Below the pieces are notes generated by a model. It was given only the letters and a program-made list of their open reading frames with translations. It searched no databases and was not told the DNA's origin. 64,000 nucleotides of DNA from Punica granatum (Eukaryota; Streptophyta; Magnoliopsida; Myrtales; Lythraceae), in assembly GCF_007655135.1 (NCBI RefSeq), contig NC_045129.1:29389122-29453121 (forward strand). Reading direction: 5' to 3'. Both the position numbers and the translations under genes were made by a program. Positions 24,666-35,189 of the stretch are shown piece by piece; within the stretch, counting starts at the first letter, position 1; each line of letters begins with the position of its first letter.

Positions 24666-25973
24666 ATATATATATATATACATATTATTTTTTGTAATTA
24701 GTCCAATTTTTGAAGGCAAAATAAATTTAAGGCATGCGGAACAGGTTGGTTTGGTCGGAAGCTGGGCATCATCAAGACCAATAACAACCACAAGATATTG
24801 GTAGTGGGGCCCACCAAAAAGGCCAAAAACCCCAACATTTTTCTTTTCGGTGAATAAATGCCCCAGTTTTTTCCTTAAAAAAGCGCAAGGTCCTGCCTGA
24901 CGATCAATTAGCTGCCACCGCGTGTCAACATCCGACTGGACGAAACCTGTCCTCGCTCTTGTCCCAGAAAAAACCTGTCCCTGAATTGAAAGCCACAAAG
25001 CGGATCCACCCGGGACACGACATCGTAATCCAAAACAATCGTGATTAATCACGACCAGAATATGACTCATACAAAATGAATTTCGAGCTTTTAGTGAATT
25101 ACAAATTTTATCGGGAATATAGAATTTGAAAATTCGTTCTGAAAATATTTCGTGTCTATAGTTAAGAGACCCCTGAACGAGATTAAGTTAAACATCCGAA
25201 ATTTTTTTTATATTAATAATAAACAAAAAAGAAGATCGAGATTTTCTCCCACTTTTTCTCTGAACAGAGTCACCGATGACACGTTCCACCTCCATCACAA
25301 AACCAGAAAAAAAAAAAAAATAACAAACAAACAGAGAAAATTTCCCTTAATAACAATTATTGATCGAAGCCACTGCTGACTCAGCCGTCCCAATCTATCT
25401 ACTCTTATAAAAGCGCTGCCCTTTTCTGACGTGGACCCTAATTTTCCTCACTAGAGAACTAATCATTATCCTCCACGTCATCTATCATAACACTTTCTTT
25501 TTTTTTAGCAGGCTTTCTTATTCCTTATTATTGCTTATTACTTATGCGCTTTCTAATCTCAACATTTATTTTTTCTCCCTTTTCGGATAAGTTTATTATT
25601 AAGAGATGTCTATGTCTGATCTCTTATGGTCGCATATCATCCCGAAGTCGTGTGAGCTTGTCAGAGCGCCGCATCCCATAGACTGAACATAACCCATGGA
25701 ATTTAGCCTTGGATAAGATTTGAACCAAGATAAGATGTCAATTGTGTCTTGTTTTTACAGGCTATATCAAGAAAATTTTTTTTAATGTTTTTTACCCATG
25801 AAGCTACATCCTCTACCTTAAGGTTGGTGTAGCAAATTTGCATTGTTTAATAATGTATTTTGTGATTAAGTTTATCTTTTCTTTTATATTGTTATTTTTT
25901 TGTTTTCTGTATGAGTCTTTTTCTTTGTGGAGATAATTAACAAAATTTATTCAAGTTAATTACTATGTTTGCC
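24666..25973. other. Intergenic / upstream region of the 332-aa gene
   Basis: 24710-25060 is more GC-rich and without gene evidence. 25394-25420 (TCTACTCTTATAAAAGCG) looks like the 5' end of plant Helitrons, but no matching 3' end was found before the gene. The rest is AT-rich promoter-like DNA. Confidence 0.4.
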
Positions 25974-25980
25974 TATAAAA
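25974..25980 (+). promoter_or_regulatory. TATA box of the 332-aa protein gene
   Basis: TATAAAA in GCCTATAAAACCC, followed by a CT-rich leader typical of plant 5' untranslated regions. It lies 229 bp before the ATG, so transcription would start near 26005-26015. Confidence 0.6.
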
Positions 25981-26208
25981 CCCATACTCTCCCCTTCACA
26001 AACCTCTCCTTTCCTCCTTTCATCTTTCTCTAATCCTAATCACCTCTCTCTCCGCACATATCAAAACAACACTTCCTTCCTTCCTCTGCTTATTCATTTC
26101 CGGAACCCCGGTCATTCGATCGTTGTAACCCCATTGAGTGAGGACGAGTAGAAGTATCGATAATCTCGTATTGATTTCGGTATTGATTTCTGGACAAGTC
26201 CACCGAAA

Positions 26209-27207
26209 ATGGAGATTCCTGTGTTAAACAGGATAAGCGATTTTGAGTCGGGTATAAACTCGTTGCAGAGCCAATCCCTCCTCTCTCTTTCGGGCGTCGA
26301 AGGGATCTCGAAAGCTTACAGCTTCTGGAAATGGGGCGCTTTGATCCTGGCAATCCTCGCCTCCTTCAGCGCCATAATTAAGAGAATCAAAGTCCTCATC
26401 GTCAAGTTCAAAAACGACACCGCTTCGCTCCAGGAACCCCTCCTCAGAGTTCTCGACGACGACGACTCATCGGGCGACACGTGCTCACAGTCCTCGTCTT
26501 CCTCGGACTATTACGAGGAGGACGACGAGGACGAGAACGACGACCGCGAGCTGATTCGGGGATCGCCAGCTGAGGACGGGCGGCCGCGGACCGACGAGAT
26601 ATTCCAAGTGAAGGGCTGCGCGGGTTTTAATTTCCTTGAGAGTCCATGGCTGAGCCGGAGCTCCTCCGGCCTGCGGCGGCGGCGCAGCATCGGGGACCAC
26701 TTCTCGGAGTTCGCGAGCGGGAAGAGCGTCGTCAAGCTGTGGGACAACCTCGGGCTGGGGTTCGGCTTCGAGCTCGATGGAGACGATTCATCAATCTCAT
26801 GGAACGCTGACCAATCCTCGCCGCCCTCATCTTCCGCGTCGCCGCGGGCTTTGATCGTGAGCAAGCCTTCCGCCGCTGGGCTGGGTTTCTGGGACTCGCG
26901 CGCCGGTGGCATGAGGCCCGCCATACTCGCGGAGTGGGGCCCGCACGTCGGGAACGCCGACACCGTGGGCCGCGGGGGAGTTCGGAAGCTGTACCTGAGC
27001 GGCGGCGGCAAGCTGGCGGCTGTTGGGGATTTGAGGAAGGTCAACACGCTGTTGGACAACGTAACGGAGGCTGACGTGGAGACGTGGTGGGACGCGGACG
27101 CCGTTGTGGTTAACGACGAGCTCGTTGGCGGTGGGTCGGTTCGGAACGGCCCCGGCTCGGCCGTGACTCGGTGCTGCGACGCAGTCCGGTCCTACCTGTT
27201 TTTCTGA
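26209..27207 (+). CDS. Unrecognised plant membrane-anchored protein, 332 aa, single exon
   Basis: I do not recognise a named family. The ATG at 26209 sits in a good context (GAAAATGGAG). Residues 43-66 form one hydrophobic span (WGALILAILASFSAII) followed by Lys/Arg, so the protein is probably anchored with its long C-terminal part in the cytosol. Residues 83-113 are a Ser and Asp/Glu-rich tract, residues 150-160 an Arg-rich patch (GLRRRRSIGDH), and the Gly-rich C-terminal third ends in a region with VETWWDADAVVV near residues 292-303. The frame is uninterrupted for 999 bp and much more GC-rich than its surroundings, with an upstream TATA box and CT-rich leader, all of which support a real gene. 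No introns are evident. Confidence 0.82.
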   Translation: MEIPVLNRISDFESGINSLQSQSLLSLSGVEGISKAYSFWKWGALILAILASFSAIIKRIKVLIVKFKNDTASLQEPLLRVLDDDDSSGDTCSQSSSSSDYYEEDDEDENDDRELIRGSPAEDGRPRTDEIFQVKGCAGFNFLESPWLSRSSSGLRRRRSIGDHFSEFASGKSVVKLWDNLGLGFGFELDGDDSSISWNADQSSPPSSSASPRALIVSKPSAAGLGFWDSRAGGMRPAILAEWGPHVGNADTVGRGGVRKLYLSGGGKLAAVGDLRKVNTLLDNVTEADVETWWDADAVVVNDELVGGGSVRNGPGSAVTRCCDAVRSYLFF

Positions 27208-27475
27208 GGGGGAAGAAGAAATTGAAAAGTCCCCCTACCCTATTTTTCTTCTCGCTCTTTGTTTTTACTTTGAATTAATTAATCAATCAAAATGAATGGT
27301 AGATAGTCAAATCTCATCTTAGGAAATGCGGTCGAGATGACACATTGTACATATTTGATTTCCTTGATATTCAACCCTCTTGGCATCATGCTTTAGTTTT
27401 ACTTTGTTTCTATTTTGTTTAATGAATCAGATTATTTTTTTCTTTTCGAATTATGAAAGAGTTTCCTGAAGTTAA
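27208..27475 (+). other. 3' untranslated / downstream region of the 332-aa gene
   Basis: AT-rich sequence after the TGA, with several near-AATAAA motifs (for example AATGAATC near 27420) but none decisive. Confidence 0.35.
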
Positions 27476-27580
27476 ATAAAAATTTTAATAATTAATAGAC
27501 AGGTACAAGTAATCTCACATGAGAATCAAATTCGTTAATTGACAGATGAAAGCGCATGTTATTGCACTACATTCCCATTC
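27476..27580 (-). mobile_element. SINE, copy S3, partial
   Basis: Minus-strand fragment of the window's SINE family: the AATTTTAATAATTAATAGAC body, then CAAGTAATCTCACA and a degraded B and A box region. It has no clear tail. Confidence 0.45.
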
Positions 27581-28260
27581 TCGATTTTTTTCCCCCTTAG
27601 ATCTAGCTGTCTTCGGTTGCGTGGCTTGTGGTTGGGCAAATCTTAATTCAATTAAAGAAGGCGCTCGTGTATCACGCGTCAATGGCCAATGGGAAAACTA
27701 ATGAGACAGAAGCTTCTAAGTTAGATTAAATGAATTGTTCTTTTTTATTTTATTTTCGGTGATCAATTAAATAAATGGCTTTCGATATGCTAATGATTGA
27801 GGACGAATAACACTTTCTTCGGAGAGACGGAAGGATGAGATTGTAGTATTTGAAAATGGGGCATGAGAGTGATCAGGTCGAGGTGTCATGTAGTGCAAAT
27901 TGCAAAACCACCAAGTAAAAAAAAAAAAAAAAAACAAAAGAGTAAGTGCATGCGCATCGCAAAAGGGAAGAGACTTTTAGAAAGGGTAGTGCACCATACG
28001 CGATTAACAGAGATGTACTGCACAAGCTTGCTCGCATGGTCTGAATAATGCGGTGGGATGGATCCAAATCAGCTCCGGTGACCCATCCACGATTTCCGAG
28101 CAGCTCGAGCAGTTTAAAATTACAAACAGAAGCCGAATCGGAGGTAGCGGTCCTGGTTATGTCAGGATTCCGATTTGGACCTCTAGTACCTCAATTTAGC
28201 CTGTACTTAAAGCGGAAATAATTTAGAAAGAGAATCCCATTAGATAGAGTGTGAAATTAA
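27581..28260. other. Intergenic, no gene seen
   Basis: Mixed composition with an 18-bp A run at 27917-27934. No supported gene. Confidence 0.4.
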
Positions 28261-28535
28261 CGTCTCGTTTGGTTTTACAATCTTATTTTAAAATTTTAAT
28301 TCTAACTTTAACTCTACTCACTATACAATAAAAATTAACTCTTCCAATTCAAAAAGTTGGTCCCCATATATAAACTCACATATAACTTCATTATACTCAA
28401 TTCAATTTTTAATACAAAATTCTTTTAACTATTCATTACTTTTTCATACTTTTTCTCATAATTCAACAACACAATCATTACAATTCAATTAAAATCAAAA
28501 CTCAACTATACTTAACTCTAAAACCAAACACACAT
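28261..28535 (-). mobile_element. Tourist-like MITE T1
   Basis: Ends CGTCTCGTTTGG and CCAAACACACAT, flanked by direct TAA repeats at 28258-28260 and 28536-28538. Inside it carries family blocks such as TTTAACTCTACTCA and TCATTACTTTTTCATAC. The family is also at 28587, 41483, 51689, 60329, 61249 and 63713. Strand is given relative to the copy at 61249. Confidence 0.8.
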
Positions 28536-28586
28536 TAATAACAAAAAGTGTCACAAGAGAAAAATATAAGTACAGTGAAATATTAA

Positions 28587-28886
28587 GAGTGCGTTTGGAT
28601 TTAGAGTTGAGCTGAGTGCGTTTTAATTGGTTTGTAATGATTATACTGTTGAATTATGAGAAAAAGTGCGAAAAAGTAATAAATAATTGAGAGAAAGTAA
28701 TGATTGTGTTGTTGAATTGTGAAAAAGTAATGAATAGTTGAGAGAATTTAATATTAAAAATTGAATTTAATGGTTAAAAAAATTTTAAAAATGAAAAAAA
28801 GTAATGATTGTGATGTTGAATTAAAAATAAGTGGAGTTCAGTTGAGTTGAGTTGAGTTAAAAAATTTTCAAAAAACAAACACACCC
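28587..28886 (+). mobile_element. Tourist-like MITE T2
   Basis: Ends GAGTGCGTTTGG and CAAACACACCC with TAA direct repeats at 28584-28586 and 28887-28889. Contains the family's TGAATAGTTGAGAGAATTTA block. It lies 52 bp from T1 in the opposite orientation. Confidence 0.82.
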
Positions 28887-28932
28887 TAAGTTTTCATGAC
28901 TTAACCCTATGTCTTTGTGGCTTTCTCTATTC

Positions 28933-29477
28933 TATAAGTGTGCACAGATATCGAGTATACTTGGAACTGGTTGGAACTTATTCGTTAGTAGGGTCCAAGT
29001 AGCTCATAATGAAAATAGGGTAGGGTCCGGATATTATAAAAAGGAATCGGTGAAAATCAGTTTCGATTGTGGTTCTTACATATAAGGTATCCAGAACTTG
29101 AACCTGAACCTGAATCGATATCCAGAACCGAATAATATTTTTCTCCATTATATATATATATATATAGTTATATTTAGATATTCTTATATTTAAAAAATAT
29201 AGTCACTAAGTTTTTTTTAAAAATCTAAATCTATATCGACGTTATGTTTTGCATTATTACTAATTATGGATGAGACATTTTCGATTTTATTTAGTGAGAT
29301 AAAAAAATTTACAAGTTCTAACAGGGTACATGAAATATGTAGTATAATACAGGTTCCGGGTATATTCCAGTTTCATGATTCAACATGGTAGAGTCTGATT
29401 TCAAAATCTTATAATATGTCTCTTACAGTAGGGACCGGGTATAATGAAAAAAGGATACCCGAACCCGCACATCCCTA
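28933..29477. mobile_element. hAT-type MITE with 8-bp target duplication
   Basis: Ends TATAAGTGTGC and (other strand) TAGGGATGTGC, similar to common hAT inverted repeats. Flanked by perfect 8-bp direct repeats CTCTATTC at 28925-28932 and 29478-29485. Inside are degenerate GGTTC/CCGGGT blocks near both ends and no coding frame. The exact target duplication makes the boundaries firm. Confidence 0.75.
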
Positions 29478-29680
29478 CTCTATTCATACTATCCCCGACT
29501 TCTTAATGACACCGATTATAGGGCCCATTACTGGGCTCTAGAACCCTTGTGGCCATCAAGTGTCGGGCCAAACAAAATCCAAACCTTAATAAGATCCATT
29601 CGATTTCCTTGTTAAGATTTTCTATCATTGTGAGTTTGACATTGGGCCACCACTTAAAACCTATTTCTTTCTTGAGTCCA

Positions 29681-29932
29681 CTAACACTTTGGTCCTTCAA
29701 TTTTTCAATTGTCAGCACTTGACTGTCTGAATTTTCAAAATCGAGAATTTGGTCCCTAAATTTTCAAAAATCATAACAAAATGGTTCTTTTAGGGACCAA
29801 ACTGTTGGTCAAAAAAAGGCTAAAATGACCATTTTGTTGTGATTTTTGAAAATTCAGGTACCAAATTCTCGATTTTGAAAATTCAGGTAGTCAAATGCTG
29901 ACAATTAAAAAATTGGAGGATCAAAGTATTAG
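29681..29932. mobile_element. Fold-back MITE, nearly perfect inverted repeat
   Basis: About 110-bp arms (29681-29790 and 29822-29932) are reverse complements with few mismatches, for example GAATTTTCAAAATCGAGAAT on both sides of a short middle. A transcript would form a long hairpin. No target duplication could be assigned. Confidence 0.8.
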
Positions 29933-30081
29933 TAAACTCTTCTTCCTTCTATTCCGTATGTATCAAATTTGTCATATTTTGAAAATGGTCGAGCTCTAGT
30001 TTAACTTACCCTATTCCTTGATGAATTGAGTTGGTTTTCGGTATAACTCCTTCAACTCCTGAAGCCGTTGTTAAGATATTA

Positions 30082-30128
30082 GACGCTAGATGCTAGACGC
30101 TAGGCGCTAGGCGCTATGCGCATATGCT
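30082..30128. repeat. Short tandem repeat, about 8-bp units
   Basis: Repeats of GACGCTAG / GGCGCTAG with minor variants. No function is visible. Confidence 0.7.
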
Positions 30129-30424
30129 AGTCAAGAAATTTATTACTGTAAATTAAAAATGTTTGTTAGTCTTTAACTTATCGAATTTCTCGTTCATTGC
30201 TAATCAACTTTCTTCTCTTGAAAAAGCAACATAAAGAGAAGAGCCCCCACTTACCTTTATTAAAAAAAAAAGGAAAAAAACAGAGAGAGAAGAACCCAAA
30301 TGCAAATAATATAATAGTTTGATTCTTCTTCCCTTTTTTTTCAAATTTTCTATAAAATTTCTACATGATTGTCGTTTATAATGGTAAATACAAAAAAGCA
30401 ACTCACATATATTTTTCATCATAA

Positions 30425-30560
30425 AGGAGGTCCATCGACCTACAATGAAATAAAAATCTTAATAACTAATAAAAGGACACGACTAGTTCCACAATGAGTA
30501 TTGAACCCGTGACCTCTTGATTATCAAGCGAACACATTCGCTACTGTGCTACATCCTTTT
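30425..30560 (-). mobile_element. tRNA-derived SINE, copy S4 (best preserved)
   Basis: On the minus strand it starts TGTAGCACAGTAGCGA, an A-box-like motif (TRGCNNANNNG), then has GGTTCAATACTC (RC of 30496-30507), a good B box, followed by a shared body ending TTTTATTTCATTG. This layout is that of a tRNA-derived SINE promoter. The related copies at four other sites support a mobile family. Confidence 0.7.
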
Positions 30561-30587
30561 TTCGTCTCACATAAACTTTTAGATCTT

Positions 30588-30818
30588 GGGTATATTGCAC
30601 TATATAACCTAACGTTGATAGATATTCTTAAATTTATCCTAACGTCGATTTTTGCCTGAGGTATCCCAACGTTGCTAATTTGATGTCACCATCTAGCCAC
30701 AGGGGATTGTTGGTGAAACAAAAATAACAATGTTTGAATACTTCAAGTAAAAAAAAAAAGATGTTGGGATAGATCTAAGAATATATGTCAACGTTAGGCT
30801 ATATGATATAATAAACCC
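30588..30818. mobile_element. Fold-back MITE
   Basis: Inverted ends GGGTATATTGCACTATATAACC and (other strand) GGGTTTATTATATCATATAGCC continue through about 50 bp of arm (CTAACGTTGA, AGATATTCTTA). No clear target duplication. No coding frame. Confidence 0.7.
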
Positions 30819-30936
30819 TAATGTATTTAATGAACTATGTACCATATTAAGTCAAGTGTCATTTATCAATTGACTGGGATAAAAATGGTCACTCAAAGCA
30901 ATGCCCATTCTTCCTACTTAAATAGGTAACTTCAAA

Positions 30937-31465
30937 TCAATATATAATATATAATGCCTAAAATAGTTAATCCGGTTACGCCGCGTGTAGTGTTTGGCCT
31001 TTCCAGCTTTCGCCATGTGTCACCACGTGAGTAAGTTTCCATGTGGATTCTATCAACTGTGTATTGCTATGTGTTCAAGTGCCTCTTTAATTACAAGATT
31101 AAAAATTATGCAATCAAATCTATATATAAAATCAAACGAAAAAAATATTATTTTAATAAAAATAATAATTTCAATCGAATTTAACTTTCAAATTGGTAGG
31201 ATCAATATATAATATATAATGCTTGGAACAGTTAACCAGGTTGTGCCACATGTAATGTTTGACCTTTCTAGTTTTCACCTTGTGCCGCCATGTGTGTAAG
31301 TTCCTATGTGAATTCCACTAACCGCATGTTGTCGTGTGTTCAAGTATCTCCTTAATTACAAGATTAAAAGTTATCTAAGCAAATCTATATATAAAATTAA
31401 ACGTAAAAATTACTTTAATAAAAAATAATTTCAATTGAATTTAACTGTTGAATTGGTAGGATTGC
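30937..31465. repeat. Tandem duplication, two units of about 264 bp
   Basis: Units start ATCAATATATAATATATAAT at 30938 and 31202, each running through a CATGTG-rich part and the AATTACAAGATTAAAA block to AATTTAACT and GGTAGGAT. They are about 85 percent alike by eye. A single old duplication. No gene is seen. Confidence 0.85.
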
Positions 31466-31589
31466 AATAATTTTAGTACAAAAAAATACACATGGCAAAG
31501 TGTTGAATTTGATTAAAATAATTATTTTATGTTTACACATTTGTATAAAATTTTGAATTCATTCTTATTCGTTTTTAAATAAATGAATC

Positions 31590-32290
31590 AATAATGGGAT
31601 TATTGTACATGATTTTCTGAATAGGTTTTTAGCTAGAAAAAATTAGAAGGAAATTATGTATGATATTTTGAATTAAAAATTAATTAATAATAATATTTTT
31701 TGCTTAGTAAGTTAATTAATATCTTACACGTATTAAAAATTTGGAAACGCCAACTTAGTTTAGGTAGCCATGATCATGATTGTTTACTGTTGTAAAATTA
31801 AAAAAACGTATTTATCATTAAAAATCAATTAATTCAGAAAGATGATAGTTAAAATTCAACAAAAAATAAAGGATATAATAAAAATAAGAAAAAAAAGGGA
31901 CATAATAATTTTAGCAATAATTTTAGGATCTCTATCTCTATTATGACGGAGAGTTGGATATCTCTCATAAATCATAGCAGAACATTAAAAAAATAAAAGA
32001 ATATCTCTTACTAAACATATTTATCCTTGCTTAAGTATTTCTTTGCATATATGAAATTGTTCTTATAATGCATGAATAATTCATAAATTTTTCTTTTACA
32101 TAGATTTTTATTTTTGAAATTACTAAATATTTTGTATTAGTATCTCCAAATTGATACACACATATATATATATATATATAAATTTGGACCTATTTATTAA
32201 AGTTTGGGTGAACTTTACTAATACATAGATAGATAGATAGATAGATAGATATGAATATATATATATATATATATATACACACTACATATA
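31590..32290 (-). repeat. Large inverted repeat, left arm
   Basis: The reverse complement matches 37985-38700. Matching blocks include TTAGGATCTCTATCTCT, AAAAATCAATTAATTCAG, the AGTATCTCCAAATTGATA block, AAAGTTTGGGTGAACTTTA, and a GATA/CTAT microsatellite at the inner end. Between the arms lie 5.7 kb with a Mutator-type MITE and a copia element. Origin (inverted duplication or two opposed copies of one repeat) is unclear. Confidence 0.8.
32222..32275. repeat. Microsatellites (GATA)n and (AT)n
   Basis: About six GATA units (32225-32252), then an (AT)n run to about 32276. The mirrored arm has CTAT units at 38010-38027 next to (TA)n, showing the microsatellite predates or accompanied the inverted repeat. 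Confidence 0.85.
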
Positions 32291-32681
32291 TTTTGTAAAT
32301 AAAATATTTTGTCTATTTTCCCCTTTGACAAATTGTAGACTATTTTCCCCTTTGACAAATTGTAGACAAAGTTTACAAAATTCAATGATATTTATCATTC
32401 ATTTCCATATGTTATAATTCTTTAGATGTAGCATTAATCATTCTAATATTTAGTCATTGTGATGATAAATTTATTTGAATATTATTAAGAGTTAATTCAT
32501 ATTTTTAGTTCCATGAGTTTTTCTATCCAATTTATACTTTCATATATCATTACACTTTTCGACACTAACATAAACTCTTCTAGGAAAACCTAAAGATTTA
32601 TATAACTTCTAACTTTAAACTCTTAGTAAGATTAAACCGTACGTTCCTACATTATATTTAAAATATTTATAATAAAATATA

Positions 32682-33029
32682 GGAGTTTTTACCCAAAATG
32701 GCCCATGGTTTACCCATTTTGTCAAATATATCATATGTTTTTTTTTTCAGATATATCCCATGGTTTACTTTTTGCATCAAATTTATCCCGGCGTTATCTT
32801 TTCCGTCGATATCTAACGGCCGTACTGACGTGTCATGTGGAGCGATAGTGAGCCATACTTGCCACGTGGGCGCCACGTCAGCACAGCCGTTAGATATCGA
32901 CGGAAAAGATAACGCCGGGATAGATTTAAAGCAAAATGTAAACCATGAGATATAGCTGAAGAAAAAGAGAGAGCATATGATAGATTTGATAAAACGCGTA
33001 AATCATAAGTAATTTTAGGTAAAAACTCC
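32682..33029. mobile_element. Mutator-type MITE M1, exact 9-bp target duplication
   Basis: Ends GGAGTTTTTACCCAAAAT and (other strand) GGAGTTTTTACCTAAAAT, flanked by identical 9-bp repeats TAAAATATA at 32673-32681 and 33030-33038. The whole 348 bp folds on itself, with TATCTAACGGC and GACGGAAAAGATAACGCCG in both arms. The centre has a palindromic CCACGTGG (32862-32869). Short open frames here are by-products of the inverted repeat. Second copy at 56245-56589. Confidence 0.92.
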
Positions 33030-33038
33030 TAAAATATA

Positions 33039-34227
33039 TAAATAAAAAAGAACAAATCATTAAAGTTTCTATAGTGTGATTTATAAGTTATATCATTTCC
33101 AATTCATAAAGTAGTTTCATAGGAGCAATTTCATATCTAATTTATATTTCAGTTTTTCCAAAATATGCTTGAACTCTTCTACAAAATCTAACAAATTCAT
33201 AAAAGCTTTTAGATTTATTTTGATTATCCTATATTTAAGGATTAATTTTGATAATACGGGAAACAAATATTTATATATAGAAGAAATTTTATTTCTTATG
33301 GCATCAATTTACATATAATAATTGATTCAGAATTTGACAAAATATCTTACTCTTAAATAACTTTGCAAAAAAAGGAGAATACAAAAATTTTGAACGTATA
33401 AATAGTGGCAAAATAGATAAAAGGATACTTTAGAAGAGATTTATTTACGATATCGTACTTCTAATATTGTAACTGAATTTGATATTATACATTAAAAGGC
33501 ACTTCGGATGTTCATAAGTTCAACATATAAATATATATCTAGACAGCAAAAAAATCAGAATAGTGTGTACATTACTTTAAACCTAAATTCAAACACAAAA
33601 AAAAAAGAGAGCTGTTCTTACATGTGCATATGAATAGTATTCGAAATCCATGATTTTCAGAGAAAAAAAGTAGGAAAAACACTTTTGCATTGATGATGAG
33701 AATGCTCATCATATGACCTTTCTCTCATATTATCGGATTCTCCATTTCGTAGATAGATTGGTAGGAAATCCCAAAGGATGGACCACCATTTTGTTCTTGA
33801 GTCATGAACGTCAATATAGATGTATATGTGCAAATTAGACTAGTGGTACATATCATCTATATATATGGAAAGATTTTAATAGGATTTTTATTACCGCTTA
33901 TTAGTATACCTTATTATTTTTTGAGAAGTTATATATGGTAATAATGTAGGTATTAGTTTTAACAAATAATTTCTATAATTTATTATGAAATAAAAAGCAC
34001 GAAACTAAGATTAAATTTTACTTTATGAAATTCTTAGTTTGTGAAATTAATTTTAAATAAAATCATAAACATATTAATTTGAACTTTTAGATATCCATTC
34101 ATGTACGTCACCCTTGGTCGTTATATTAAGAGGTGACAAGAATTCATTCACTTGTGAAAATTTTTTGTACTTAAATTATATAAATGGCAAGCTGAAAATT
34201 GATGTACATAAATTGTAGGTCCATGAA
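33039..34227. other. AT-rich intergenic, no gene seen
   Basis: No recognised gene or repeat with clear ends. Confidence 0.5.
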
Positions 34228-34417
34228 TGTTAGGAAAAATCCACAGGCTTACTTCAGATTTCGATCTATCCGCAATTCAAAAGCTTAATCTAATATGTTG
34301 ATAGACCATTATCTCTAATAAATTTATGGATTTCCTCTCAACTTTTCCATGTGAGATTACCTCTAATACCCGCACTCACTATTCTCCATATACGAGAGAA
34401 ACCATCCCAATAATTAT
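34228..34417 (-). repeat. 3' LTR of the copia element
   Basis: Matches 37346-37537 (shared ATCCGCAATTCAAAAG, TTATGGATTTCCTCTCAACT). The upstream purine tract GAGAAGGGGG (RC of 34418-34427) fits a polypurine tract. Confidence 0.78.
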
Positions 34418-34745
34418 CCCCCTTCTCGATTATGTGGAGGACTTCGTCGTAATCCTCGTGACACGACGGCAAGCAACACACTAGACTCGACTAACATCGA
34501 GTCGAGCTTTCACTTCCGGACTAGGATACCCAATTATTATGCCCTTCACTAGCTACGAGTTCCACACTCAGGCCTTGGTGTCGTGTGGGTTTCCACACAT
34601 ATGTGTGTGCGCTTTTCTAAGATCGTTACCTTGGGCTCTGATATCATTTTAAATTCTACTAGGCTTACATGGGCTTGGACTCAACTTTCAACTCAAAAAC
34701 TTGAGCTTTGTATCGAGGCCGTGAGTTTTATGTCTTCAACCTGTA
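34418..34745 (-). repeat. TRIM-like internal segment inside the copia element
   Basis: Contains ACGACGGCAAGCAACAC, ATCGAGTCGAGCT, CTACGAGTTCCACACT and a primer-site-like TGATATCAGAGCCC (minus strand, near 34640-34655), then an LTR-end-like stretch (AGGCTTACATGGGCTTGGAC on the plus strand). The same features in the same order occur in the 58.3-59.8 kb TRIM chain. It lies where the copia reverse transcriptase should be. Confidence 0.7.
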
Positions 34746-34880
34746 GGCCCATTTGTTCTTCAATGTTCTCTTACCTTGTGATAGCTTCACTAAGTTATAT
34801 GTGTGATTCTCAAACAAGGAGTTCATCTCCTCATTCATCGCCTTCAACCAGTGCTCCTTGTACTAATGTGCCACGGCTTC
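34746..34880 (-). pseudogene. Start of copia reverse transcriptase, truncated
   Basis: On the minus strand the frame gives AMNEEMNSLFENHTYNLVKL and then KNKWAYRLK, the standard opening of copia reverse transcriptase. It ends at about 34745 where TRIM-like sequence begins. The catalytic YVDD part is absent. Confidence 0.75.
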
Positions 34881-35189
34881 ATTATAGCACTCAGGTTCTT
34901 CCCCGTCAGTCAGTAACACATACTCATGAGGCGGATATCTTGTAGAATGTTGTCTTACTTTGTCAGATCTTCTAGGTAGATTATCTGTAGGCTCTAACTA
35001 CAACCGCGAGCCTGTATCATCCTCGGTCACATCATCATCTACTTGAGGAATCTCACCTCCAGTCATGGTTTCTTCATACTCGGCAGGTACCTCTTCCACT
35101 TGATGTTCTACATCAACCGGTACGAGAATAGAGATCTCGTGAAGACTGCTTATTCTGGCCTTCTCTAACTTCTGCAAATCCTAGATTAT
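34881..35189 (-). other. Copia linker between integrase and reverse transcriptase
   Basis: Acidic, Ser/Pro-containing linker expected at this place; interrupted by stops, no domain seen. Confidence 0.5.

Noticed and set aside
24516..25070. 184-residue open frame on the minus strand
   Set aside because: It runs through a fold-back arm and a TA microsatellite (repeated Tyr-Ile) and shows no domain; most likely chance.
25394..25420. Helitron 5'-end-like TCTACTCTTATAAAAGCG
   Set aside because: No 3' hairpin and CTRR end could be paired with it, so no element was called.
32667..32955. Open frames on both strands
   Set aside because: They are the two strands of the self-complementary MITE M1; the same peptides appear in M2 at 56294-56566.
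34583..34945. 120-residue plus-strand open frame
   Set aside because: Antisense to the copia RT start and TRIM-like segment; composition is low complexity.
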